A DNA stretch of 64,000 nucleotides from Triplophysa rosa (lineage: Eukaryota > Chordata > Actinopteri > Cypriniformes > Nemacheilidae), in assembly GCF_024868665.1 (NCBI RefSeq), contig NC_079908.1, positions 7,887,964 to 7,951,963 of the forward strand, in the 5' to 3' direction. The notes beneath the pieces were generated by a model. The model was not told the origin of the DNA and ran no database searches. It was given only the letters and a program-made list of their open reading frames with translations. A program made the position numbers and the translations under genes. Shown here one piece after another: positions 36,640-47,446 of this stretch; position 1 is the stretch's first letter, and the number at the start of each line of letters is the position of its first letter.

Positions 36640-39156
36640 GGTGATTGGCTTTTGTACATTATGCAAATAGTCATTTATGAGTTATGCGAAAACAAATGAT
36701 CGTTTGTACTTTTGTATAATTGAAGTATAGATTTTTTCTGTAATATTGCCATTGGGTAATAGTTGTTTTCATGACACTTTACTTCATTATTTTACATAAG
36801 AAACAAGCTGTAAAAAGTAAAGAAAAATGTTCAGGTGTTATTTTAAGAATTTATTTTTTACAAGAATATTCTATAAATCAACTATACAAGTTACATGCTG
36901 CTTATGAGCTTAGTGTTTGTGCATGTATTAAATATATGACAGGTAAATTATATCCAGACATATGTTGCATGAGTACAGGTTACTTTTAAAAATAAAGGTT
37001 CTAAAGGTCAGATTTCATAAATAAAGTGTGTATTGGGTATTCACCATTGTGTTTAATGACTGACAAATTAATTGTATTTACAAGTTGACAATAGGACAAA
37101 TAATTTCTCTTTAGTAAGTCACTTTGACTAAAAGTGTCTGCTAGATAAATCCATGTAAATGTAATGTGCTTCCATTAACTAATGTCAGTCTGTTATTATA
37201 ATTTGAGATTCGTTTTTTCAAATAAAAGAGAAGTGTACCCTTGTTTCTGCAAATGGTCAACAAATCACATTTTTTATTTTGTCTTTTTATTTTACACAGT
37301 TCCGTGTTCCTAATATGGTCATATGAACGCTTTCCCTCATTTTAGCAGCATTACCTTTCAAATTGTAGTTATCACCTCATTGAAGTAATGTAAAAATCTG
37401 AGAAAAAATGCAACATGTGTGAACATGTCCACCTCTCACTTACATATATTTCTAAAAAGAGAATCAAAAACCTGTAATCTCAGGTCTTAATTTTCACTAG
37501 ACCAGATTTGCTGCTGGAACAGAATTTTAATGCATTCTGGATGTCAACCTTTCTCACACATTTTGGGGACTGCTCAATACTCAATGATTAACAGTGGTTA
37601 ATAACAAACTTACAGAAATTACATATTTTTTTCCAGGATGTGAAACTGCTTCTGTTGTGAAAGCTGCAGTGGAGTGTGACTGTATCGGATGAATAATTTG
37701 TTAGTTTTTTATTCCTTTTTTGACCAGGTTGTTATGTTGTCCTATGACTCCATCAAAAGCTATGCTGTTTCCCTTAAAAAGCCCCTTCCTTGATGTTCTG
37801 TTAAAATAAGGTTGATTTGCCTGTGGTTTGAAAGCCAAGGTATTTTGTACTGTATGTTATCAGAGTAGATCAATATACTCCACTGTATTCATTTACTGGG
37901 ATCTGTCTGTTCATCTCAGTAAGGTTTGAGGTGCATGTATTACACCAGTGTGCTTGAAAAATGCAAAATCAAATATTTTTGTTGTTTCTGTGGCTCAAAT
38001 GTTTGTGGACGACAGCAACAGCAAACTCATGATGATGGGCATGCTGGGAAATCAGTGACCAGAAAGACGAGTTCCGAGTCAGTAAGTCGGACCTTGACTT
38101 GAACTCACAAGTACGCACAGAAACATATTGCTGCTGTTCTTCTAAAACCTTGCCTTTCCGTATTTCGTGATTTTTTTATTTTTAGTCACCCTTTACTGTG
38201 TGCTTGTCACTGGGTTTTGCAAATATCTAACCAATAAAAAAGTCTTAAAAAGTGCTTATCAACTTTGACAACAAAGTATTTAATCATTTTAAAAGTACAG
38301 TGTTTTTGCATTTTCTAAAAAAAACTGAATTTGGACATCCGAGGGTTTGGAAGGACGATAAGAGAAAATGACATTTTGTAAACAGAACGTTTTCCTTGAG
38401 ATTAAGGTGAGGTCTGCAGGCATTTATTGTCTGTGTTTGCAGTGAGAGTGCAGTGTGTCACATCATATAAAGACTCAGTTGATCACTCTGTTAGATATTA
38501 ACTTCAGTAATCTAACCCACATGAGCTTCCATTTCATGATGATGAGCAATCATTAGGATTGTTTTATGTTATAACACAAAGAGTTGGTATATAAATATGC
38601 ATGACAAATCTATACGTTTTGCGTTTTGCAGTGTGCAAAAAAACAGCTACTGTAAATAGATCTGCAATCTGAATTTTCTAAATAGTACACTCTTGAAATA
38701 AACTTGCTACACAATTCCATGTAAAAAATTCCATAAAGAACAGTTCACATCCGTATAACCTTTGTTTCACAAAAGTAAAAAAGGGTTTTTAATACTATAG
38801 AACGGTTATAAAATGGTTCTTGTAAACAAAATGATTATTCCATGGCAGCACTGTGAAGAATCTTTTGTAGCACCTTTACTTAAAAGGGTGTATTTTGTTT
38901 TAAAATGCAGATGATGTCTATAAAAGCCATTGTCCCTATTGTTGACGAAATTCTCCAATTATTTTCAGGGAAGTTTTTCATCATGACTTAGGAGAAGTGA
39001 TAGATTTTTTGTCAGATTTGTAAAGTTATTTAAAAATCAATTTCAAACCTTAAATGTACACACATACAGTATAATTACAATGCTAATACTCATACTAAGA
39101 CTCATTGTCATACATACTCATCTTTTATTTGTAGAAGAAAGTCATAAAAAATTTAA
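36640..39156. other. hnf1b upstream spacer
   Basis: A+T-rich with a SINE tail fragment at 37112-37165 (gtaagtcactttgactaaaa...). No gene is supported. It may hold hnf1b regulatory DNA, but nothing in the sequence alone proves this. Confidence 0.5.
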
Positions 39157-39500
39157 GGGATAGTTCACCCCAAAATTAAAATTCTGCCATCATTTACTCA
39201 CCCTTAAGTTGTTCCAAAACCGTACAAATATCTTTATTCTGATGAACACAAAGAAAGATATTTGGAGGAATGTTAGCAATTTTCAGTTCTGGGACATCGT
39301 TTACTACTAAATGTATATTTTTTTATGTTCTCTTGAAAACGAAATGAGATATTTTGAAGAATTTAGGAAAGGCAAACAGTTCTGGGGCACCTTTGACTAC
39401 CATTTTATTTTTTCCTATCATAGGAGTCAATGATGTCCCAGAACTGAAAATTACTAACATTCTTTCAAATATCTTCCTTTGTGTTCAGCAGAACAAAGTA
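39157..39500. repeat. MITE of the 'tcatcatttactcacc' family
   Basis: Starts gggatagttcaccccaaaat and contains catcatttactcacccttaa, agatatttggaggaatgtta and ggagtcaatgatgtcccaga. Confidence 0.75.
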
Positions 39501-40774
39501 ATTTATTTCTTTATAAAAACATTTTTTTATTTGTCATTAACCCTTAAATATAAGCAGTTTTAACTGACACCGACTATCGTTCATCGAGTCTAATGAATGT
39601 GTGAGACTGACTGAAATTCACTGAAAGCATTTATCAAAATTAAAGTGACTGAAGACATTAGACTCATTTCCTTAAGGAGGTAGAGGAGCAAATGAGATGA
39701 GCTGTAGAGGAAATAAGGAGTGTGAGTGAAGCTACTCTCCCAGAACGCACTGCAGCTCTGAAGCCCCCCGCTGACACTCACTCACTCACACATACACTTT
39801 ACCATAGTAACTATAGTACAGATCCAACACATAGTTTTTGCTTTTACAATAAAGCAATAGTAAAATACAGCCACCACCACTGTCATCAAAAACACAACAA
39901 AGTCATTTTTTTCATAGTCATATTCATTTACTTACAGTATAACTAAACCTATTCTTATAAACTTATTCTAAACTTGTACATTATGTCTGAGTATAAACAC
40001 ATTTACAAATCATCTCGCTCGTAATTGCACAACAGCAGAAACCAAAGGCTTTTTTACAACTCGCATTGTTTGCTAAAATGCCTTCAAATTTCATGCAATC
40101 TGTACAGATCCCAGGACTATAACACTGTATCGTGCTACTGTGGTTTTACAGCACAGTAAAGAATTCATGGCCGTTTTATAGATACAACGTTCAAAAAAAG
40201 ACTTTGATGGTTCCCCACGAGAGGTCAAAATCTGAAGAAGACTTGCGCTGTAAAGGTAAAGAGGAGAATCATTTCAGACCCAACATGTGATGTGGGCACG
40301 GTACAAGAGCTTTCACGTATATGTGATCTGTGTGTTTTAAGTAATCAGAAGAGATATTGGCACATGATATATAAGATTTCAACATTTCTGACTCTTATTG
40401 TGTCTTTTACTTATTACTCTGTTGGGGGAACATCATTCACCCGTACCGTACACTCAGTGATTTAACTATATGGGTACTCAGGTTAATTTCTCAACTAACT
40501 TGTTGCAAATCTTTCAACCCAACAAAAACATTGATGTTGACACCTGCTGTCATCATGTTTTCACATGCAGTGCTAAGTACTGTATATAGAAAGCTTTTTG
40601 TAATGTTTTTAAAAACAGAATTGAAAAAAGAAAATGAATTGAGAAAAATGCAAATTTCTGTTTCAAAATATTTTTTCACTTCCTGATACGTTTTTTATTT
40701 AAAAGACTTTTGCAGGGATTCATACCCGACCATTACAAAACGTCTTGAGTTTTATAGATCTTAATTGTCCCTCT

Positions 40775-41060
40775 ATTTACCCCCCACCACTTCAGCCCCC
40801 AAATGGGAAGCGGGGGGAGGATTTGGGTGAATGCACAGGGACAGACGTGCTTGAATCAGCAATATACAATCCCCCCACGCACCCAACCCCCCGTAAGGGC
40901 CAAGCGGACTTTGCCCCACTGAACCTCACGCTCTCTTGATCCGATCTTCACAGGAATCACACGTTCTGTCCTCTTCTTCATCTTGATCGCTCTCCTCCCT
41001 CTGCTTTCTCTCTCACGCCTCAGTGACCCCGGGGCCCCGTGAGGGCCGGAGTCAATCAGG
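40775..41060. other. G+C-rich, C/G-tract-bearing non-coding block
   Basis: An abrupt change from A+T-rich flanks to sequence with runs such as ccccccacgcacccaacccc, gcggggggagg and accccggggccccgtgaggg, followed by a pyrimidine-rich tract (tcctctt cttcatcttg... ctctcctccctctgctttct). There is no supported frame; the 64-codon plus-strand frame looks incidental. It lies about 4.4 kb upstream of hnf1b and could be a regulatory element; that is a guess. Confidence 0.35.
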
Positions 41061-41645
41061 CCATCATGTCAAACTGAAATTCACTTTAGCTTTATACAGG
41101 GTTTTAGTGGATTTTGCATTCTGAATAGTCCGTCAAAGTAATAATTAAACTTTTCTAGATTATTATATAATAACAATATATGAGGGAAAATGTAAACCTG
41201 TTAATAAACAACTTTATTTCTTCAGTAAAAAAACTATAAATAACTGGCCTAAATATAAAAACTGTGATTTTTTAAGCTATAAATATCAAAACTTGAAATA
41301 CAAATTAAACATTTTATTTTCACCCATTTATGAGGAATATAGACTGTTATATATGACAGTTCACTCACCTGACTATAAAATCTAAGAGAGACTTCACATG
41401 GGTATTTAAACCACTGAATATTGACATCTGACCTATCAGTATGGTGAAAACCTTTTGAAAAAAACATGATTTTTTATTTTAAGTTCGACAATTTCATGGA
41501 ATTGCCCTTTTGCATTAATCAGGTAGTTAAGTTTAATGAATGCAGGTCACATTACAACTGTTAAAACTGAGAATAGAAAAAAATATATATGTATATGAAT
41601 AGGTATTCACTTTTAGTAAATGACAAGGCAATTAAAACATTTACA

Positions 41646-41778
41646 TTTACATTTATGCATTTGGCAGATGCTTTAAGCGACTTACATTGCATTATCCTAT
41701 ACATTTGTTTCTAAGTACTGTATATGCAATCCCCTGGGATCGAACCCACGCACTTACCACTGAGCTACAGGAAAGCAA
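41646..41778 (-). repeat. tRNA-derived SINE (DANA/HE1-type), reverse orientation
   Basis: On the minus strand it reads gtagctcagtggtaagtgcg then gggttcgatccc, a tRNA-like A box and B box. It ends with gtaagtcgcttaaagcatct / gccaaatgcataaatg, the typical fish SINE tail. It is too short and divergent to be a working tRNA gene. Confidence 0.88.
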
Positions 41779-42080
41779 TTAAAGGGATAGTTCACCAAAA
41801 ACGAAAATTCTGTCATCATTTATTCGCCCTCAGGTTGTTCCAAACCTGTATACATTTCTTTTTCTGTTGAACAACTGACAGTTCTGGGACATCATTGACT
41901 ACCGTAGTAGAAACAAATAAAATGGAGAACTGTCTGCTTTCCTAAATTCCTCAAAATATCTTCGTTCATGTTCAACAGAGCAAAAAATATTTTAAAAAAT
42001 GTTCTAATATGGTAGTCAATGGTGCCTCAGTAGCTAAAATTCTTCCAAATATCTTTCTTGGCGTTCAACCGAACAAAGAA
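41779..42080. repeat. MITE abutting the duplicated ddx52 block
   Basis: Starts aaagggatagttcaccaaaa and contains tcatcatttattcgccctca, gttgttccaaacctgtatac and gacatcattgactaccgtag. Its right end almost touches the left limit of copy C (about 42105). Confidence 0.8.
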
Positions 42081-42172
42081 ATGTATCTTTAAGTAAGTAT
42101 GTGTCTTCATCATACATAGATATTCAGCACTCCGTCTCACGTGTGAATGTTTATTTGATCTGTTATGTTCAG

Positions 42173-44246
42173 AGTGGAGTGGCTGGTGGTGGATGAATCA
42201 GATAAACTCTTTGAGGATGGCAAGACGGGTTTCAGAGAGCAGCTCGCCACCATTTTCCTGGCCTGCTCTTCTCCTAAAATCCGCCGGGCTTTCTTCAGCG
42301 CCACCTTCGGCACAGATGTAGAGCAGTGGTGTCGACTGAACCTGGACAATCTCGTCTCTGTCAACATTGGACCCAGGTATCACAGCTTTCCTTGGATATG
42401 TATCATTGAACAGATTTTCATGTTTGTAAAGCACCTAACTCTGGTAAAATCACTTCAATGCATGATCTCTTATGGTTTCTTTGACAAAATATTAAACATT
42501 ATGGTAATGGCCCAAAGAAGAAATATTTTTTCAGTTATAAAAGATTCTTTAACACATCCTCAGGAACACAGCAGCTGAGACATTGGAGCAAGAGTTGCTG
42601 TTTGTGGGTTCAGAGAGTGGAAAAGTGCTGGCTATGAGAGACCTTATAAAGAAGGTCTGTGACATCACCACCTCACTGTCATTTCATGATGGAAAAATGT
42701 CATGAGTTTTCAGCTTTTTGTGAATGAATTGTGTCGTGACTTAATGTCTTTAAACCTATCAGGGCTTTCTGCCACCTGTGCTGGTGTTTGTTCAGTCTAT
42801 CGATCGAGCCCGAGAGCTCTTCCATGAGCTGGTGTACGAGGGAATAAACGTTGACGTGATCCATGCAGAACGCACCCAACAGCAGGTAGATTGGGAGAGA
42901 AATAATGCAGATCACTAAATATGAGTAAAACCATAGTTAGAGTAAAAACTGTAGAGGTAAAATGGTAAATAAACAGAATTAAATTCACTTTTTGTAATCG
43001 CTCGGTTTGTTTTTCTGTCTCTTCATTTGATTTATTCTAGAGGGACAATGTTGTTACCAGTTTCCGTTCGGGGAAGATCTGGGTGTTGATCTGCACTGCT
43101 CTTCTGGCTCGAGGAATTGACTTCAAAGGCATCAACCTCGTCATCAACTACGACTTCCCAACTACTGCTGTCGAGTACATCCATCGGATTGGTTAGTTTA
43201 CCAGCTGAGTAAAGATTGTGAATCACGTTGTGTCCTGTGATGCTAAGCTTGACACTTTGTGCTTTATAGGGCGCACGGGAAGAGCAGGACACAAAGGAAA
43301 AGCAATAACCTTCTTCACCGAGGACGACAAACCTCTCTTACGCAGGTAATAAAACTACAAGTCAAGTGCAGTTTTAGTGATATTTTTAAATGAAATATAT
43401 AAAAATACATTTTGTAACACTTGAATCAGATCTTATATATCAATGAGTCATTGCATTTGTTGTTTATTGTTATTTAAAGATAATTGTTTGGTATTTCAGA
43501 GAGGTGTCAATATTTATGGTCATGGAGTCAGTTGACTCAGAAATGTAATATTCAGACTTCTATAGTTCAGACTCATTTTCTGGCTTTATGGCAAATGAAT
43601 GCTGATTCTGAGTCTTCTAATATCTGCTTTGTTTTGGTCCAGCATTGCCACAGTCATAAAACAGGCCGGATGTCCTGTGCCTGACTACATGCTCGGCTTC
43701 AAGAAAATCAAAAGGTGAAGCTTCTTTGTTACATAACTTGTGCTTTTTATATCACATTTCTTCAAGCACTTGTACTACTTTTCTTAACTTTGCAAAACAT
43801 GAAAGACTCACTCAGGTGTCTGGTTTAGCTCTAAAATATGCAACATTTTCTTCCCATAGCAAAGTGAAGCGACAGCTTGCTAAGAAACCACCCAGACGGT
43901 CGACTATTCGCACAACCCCTCGCATCCTCTTTCAGAAAAAAGTCAGCAAGGGGAAAAGGTTTGTTTTGTATGAGTGAGTTTGGTTGAATTAAAGGGCAGC
44001 ATTGTATGTGTTTTTGACATCTGTCCTGCGTTCCAGTTCGGCTGTATTATGCCCTAAAAGAATATACTGTGTTTGTGATGGGAGGGCATGTACATTCAGG
44101 GATGAAGGGGTTGATAGTAATATAAGAAGTATGGTTTTGTCATTACATGTACTAGCATTGAGCAGTTAATTAGTTTATAATGGAGGCTTTTGATTTTCAC
44201 TTCTTGCTGTTTTGTTTTTAGGAAGAAAAAAGCTAGAAGTATCTGA
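42173..44246 (+). pseudogene. ddx52 copy C (exons 8-15, inverted, 5'-truncated)
   Basis: All eight exons match the intact gene in length and phase: 42173-42376, 42564-42654, 42763-42885, 43041-43191, 43270-43345, 43643-43714, 43860-43958, 44222-44246. Splice sites are intact and the frame stays open from exon 8 to a new early TGA in exon 15 (KKARSI then stop, in place of [16 protein letters not shown]). The encoded part has motif II DESD, SAT, motifs IV-VI, but no Q motif or Walker A. At least one missense change is visible (ETVEQE to ETLEQE in exon 9). No start exon or promoter is seen upstream, where a MITE abuts. It is best called a truncated pseudogene, although a spliced transcript is possible. 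Confidence 0.9.
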
Positions 44247-45102
44247 CAAGCGCAGAAGCATCAGACATGAGCTGTAAGAGCTGAGATTCACACTGTTGTA
44301 CAGACCTGTCCACATTATTATCTCTAATATAATGAATGTTGATCTCTTCATGTGAAATTTTCTATTGTTTTGCCATTCTTGTGATAGAATGGAGTCTGTT
44401 GATGGCTCTAGTGCTCTTCCAGATGGCAATGATATGGCTTTTCTGTAATTCATTGTGTAGAGCATGGTGCGAACAATGACAGTTTGATTCTTAGGGAATA
44501 TAAAGGTAAATGAAACGGCATAGCCTTCATTTAAGATGCAGTACATGCGCATGCTCCACATCTTCGCGCCCACATGTTTTAGTCTCATTTTTGGGGATAT
44601 ATTCCTAACCGTATATATCTAAAGCTTTTTATAATGTCTATTTTTTAAGTTTTAGATCTAGTAAGAGTTAGAAGATTCAGAATAGCTGGATTTAAGTATA
44701 TCAGCAGATTTGTATTGATTTAACAGTGTATGGTGTGGAGTCAGAACAGCTGTTTTTTTTTGCAAGATTCCAGCACACTATAACTGGGTACGATTGAACA
44801 ATCTCAGTTTTGATTTTCGAACATCTCGATGATGGAAGCCATGGAATATATTAAGCCGTTAATCTTGTATATATTTTTTTGTTTGCCCTACATTCATGTT
44901 CAAGTAAAAAAACATCTTTGAAAATGTTACAGAGTGTGACGGAGGTTAGAAAAAAGTGAGAGCGGTACACAAAGGAATTTTGGAAATATCCATACCCCTT
45001 CTGGAGTAAATCCTGATTTTACTCCTGGTATTATATTAAAATTGTATATTATTAGTATTATATTATCAGTATTGGTTAAATTAGTATTATATGATTTGTT
45101 AC

Positions 45103-45637
45103 TGTGACAGAACCACTATGCAGACAGGAGGTAAGATCTTCATTAGGGTTTATTAATACACAAAGAGAATATCAAGTAAGTAAATAAACCAGCAATGTAG
45201 ATGGATGATGAGAACGGGTAATAATACTGTCCTTTTGGTTGCAGGAGATCGTAGACCGGTGGAGTGCAGGTAGGTATTGGTAGGTATTGGAATCCGTAAG
45301 GGGTGATGAAGACGTGGAGAACTTGGAAGACTTGGAGAACTTGGAAGACTTGGAGGCGTTGAGAACTTGGAATATACTTGGAACTTGGAAGACTTGGAAC
45401 ACTCAGAGAACTTGGAAGACTTGGATAATCAACAGGCGAAGACAGGTAAAATACTGTTGGGTAATCCAATATTGTGTCCGTATCTATGGAGAGACCAGAT
45501 GTTGATTGAGTGCAGGGGTGAGTCTTTTATGCTGGGGCTGATGAGTGCGGTGATGAGGATAAGGTGACGGTGATTAGTATTCTGGTGAGAGTGAGCGTGG
45601 AGAGGGAGTGGTGAGAGAGCCTGGTGATTTGGTGACA
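45103..45637 (-). repeat. 3' LTR of the gypsy element
   Basis: About 535 bp. On the minus strand it starts TGTCACC and ends TCTGTCACA. Its first ~95 bp recur at 51093-51184. Contains a short tandem repeat (acttggagaacttggaaga-type units) at about 45303-45425. Confidence 0.88.
45303..45425. repeat. Minisatellite inside the LTR
   Basis: About eight imperfect copies of a 9-15-bp unit based on gaacttggaagacttgga. Confidence 0.85.
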
Positions 45638-45799
45638 GTACCCCCCTCCATGGTCCGCTCCTGAGGGCCGAAATCTTCATCGACTTGATGGTCTACCCCG
45701 TCCTTGTGGGGCAGGTTGACTGGGATGGTACCTATGGAAAGAGGTGAGTAGCACTGGGTCGAGGATGTCGTTACGAGCACTCCTACGCGGGACTGTTTT

Positions 45800-46390
45800 T
45801 TTCATCCCGCAGCCCGCTAAATGTTATTCTGCACCCACCCGCTCCCGATGAAAATTCACTCTGTGTTCACCTGCTATCTGCTTAGAATGATTTTTGTCAC
45901 GACCCGACGGATCCCGCTAAATTTAGATCACGTTTCCAGATCTCACATTAAAGATCTCACATTTAAATTTCTCCATAACAAATATAAAATACGCTAAACA
46001 AAAACATATCAGTTATTTTTTATCATCTTGTCAATATACAACATTGTTCTTACATTTTAATGTCAATACAGTAGACAAAATGTCACAGAGAAAAATAAAT
46101 TTAATACATTAAATAAAACGTCTTTCACTCAAACTATAAGCAAAATATGAAATGAAACCAGTTGGCTTATAGCTAGCTTGTGCAAAATGAAATCACTTTT
46201 TTTAACCAAACTATCCTGATGACCGTCTCCCCTCTAAAAAACACGAACGCTTTCTCTCTCTTCTCTAATGTGCACTCAGCAACCTGCCCGCTCTGTCTGG
46301 GGGCTGACGCTTGCAAATTAAACTTAAAACGGAGTAAGAACTGGTCTGCGCGCGCAGCACATGCATAACACAGTCCTCAGTTCAGGCTCT
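45800..46390. other. A+T-rich segment inside the gypsy 3' region
   Basis: Between the integrase end and chromodomain-like remnants (minus-strand ARNDILDP near 45760) lies a block whose composition differs from the flanking element (45950-46200 is A+T-rich). It may be another insertion, but I found no clear ends or target duplication. Confidence 0.35.
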
Positions 46391-46616
46391 ACATGTGGTC
46401 AGTTAGAAGGATGTCTGGAGTGAGCTCCCGTCCATAGTACCAGAGTTTCCGACCGCTCCCGTCTTTTTTCCAAAAAATGTAATCCCGTGCCGCAAGAATC
46501 CGTATCAGGTCCCGTGAGTTCTGCTGGAGGGCCGCGGGAATGCAGGCCTCTAATTGACGTGGGTACCTCAGACGTTCCCCCGTCCAGGGGAACAGGGGTG
46601 GTTGGTACCCGAGTAC

Positions 46617-47442
46617 TCATTGAAAAGGAGTGAGTCCAGTGGCAGGTTGGCTTAGAGAATTTTGGTTGTACTCGGCCCAACTGAGGTACTGGTTCCAGGT
46701 CTCCTGGTGGTCATGGCAAAAGGTGCGCAAGAATCGTCCTCCTTCCTGAATCTTGCGTTCAGTTTGCCTGTTAGATTGAGGGTGGTATCCTGATGAAAGG
46801 CTTACGGTCACACCGAGGAGAGAAAAGAAAGCTTTCCACATCCTGGAGATGAACTGCGGACCACGGTCAGACACTATGTCTTCTGGAATGTCGAAATAAT
46901 GAGATTTAGAGAATCTATCCACTACTACAAATATGCATGTGTTACCCGCTGATAGAGGTAGATCTGTAAACAAGTCCACTCCAAGGTGTGACCAAGGGTG
47001 ATTGGGCATGAGGAGAGGTAGGAGTTTACCTTCGGGTAGTCGACGAGCACACTTAGAGATTGCACATTCCTTGTAACTTTGCACAAAAAGTCTTACATCC
47101 GCTGCCATGCCTGACCACCAGAAGCTTTGTGTCATGAGCGAGAGGGTTGCGTTGACCCCTGGGTGGCCAGTGGCCAAAGAACTCTGGACAGAACGGATGA
47201 CATCATTATGTTGAGGGAGAGGTATGTACATACGTGATGGAGGACACCCTGGCAGACGAGCAGTGGAAGAGTTGGGCAAACGAAAAGGGACTCTGGGAGG
47301 ATTGATTCTGATGAGGGCTCCTCTTCATGAGGGCTAAAAATTCTAGATAGAGCATCGGCACAGGAGTTCGTGGAGCCAGGACGATAGGAAATCAAAAAGT
47401 GGAATCTTGAGAAAAACATTGCCCAACGTGATTGGCGGGGGT
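46617..47442 (-). pseudogene. Gypsy integrase and end of RNase H (defective)
   Basis: From 47442 downward: the end of the RNase H / linker region (NPRQSRWAMFFSRF, SCADALSRIF), then integrase. Readable motifs are HPGVNATLSLMTQSFWW, WSHLGVDLFTDLP (first catalytic Asp), VVVDRFSKSHYF and DIVSDRGPQF (second Asp). The core seems short: about 25-30 residues expected between DRFSK and the GIPEDIVSDRG block are missing. A frameshift lies near 47280. Not functional. Confidence 0.88.
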
Positions 47443-47446
47443 TTAA

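Noticed and set aside
41700..41770. tRNA-like sequence with A and B boxes
   Set aside because: It is the head of a SINE, lacks an acceptor stem that pairs, and continues into the SINE tail.
45303..45425. Short regular repeats considered as a CRISPR-like array
   Set aside because: Units are 9-15 bp with no unique spacers, inside an LTR of a vertebrate genome; a minisatellite.
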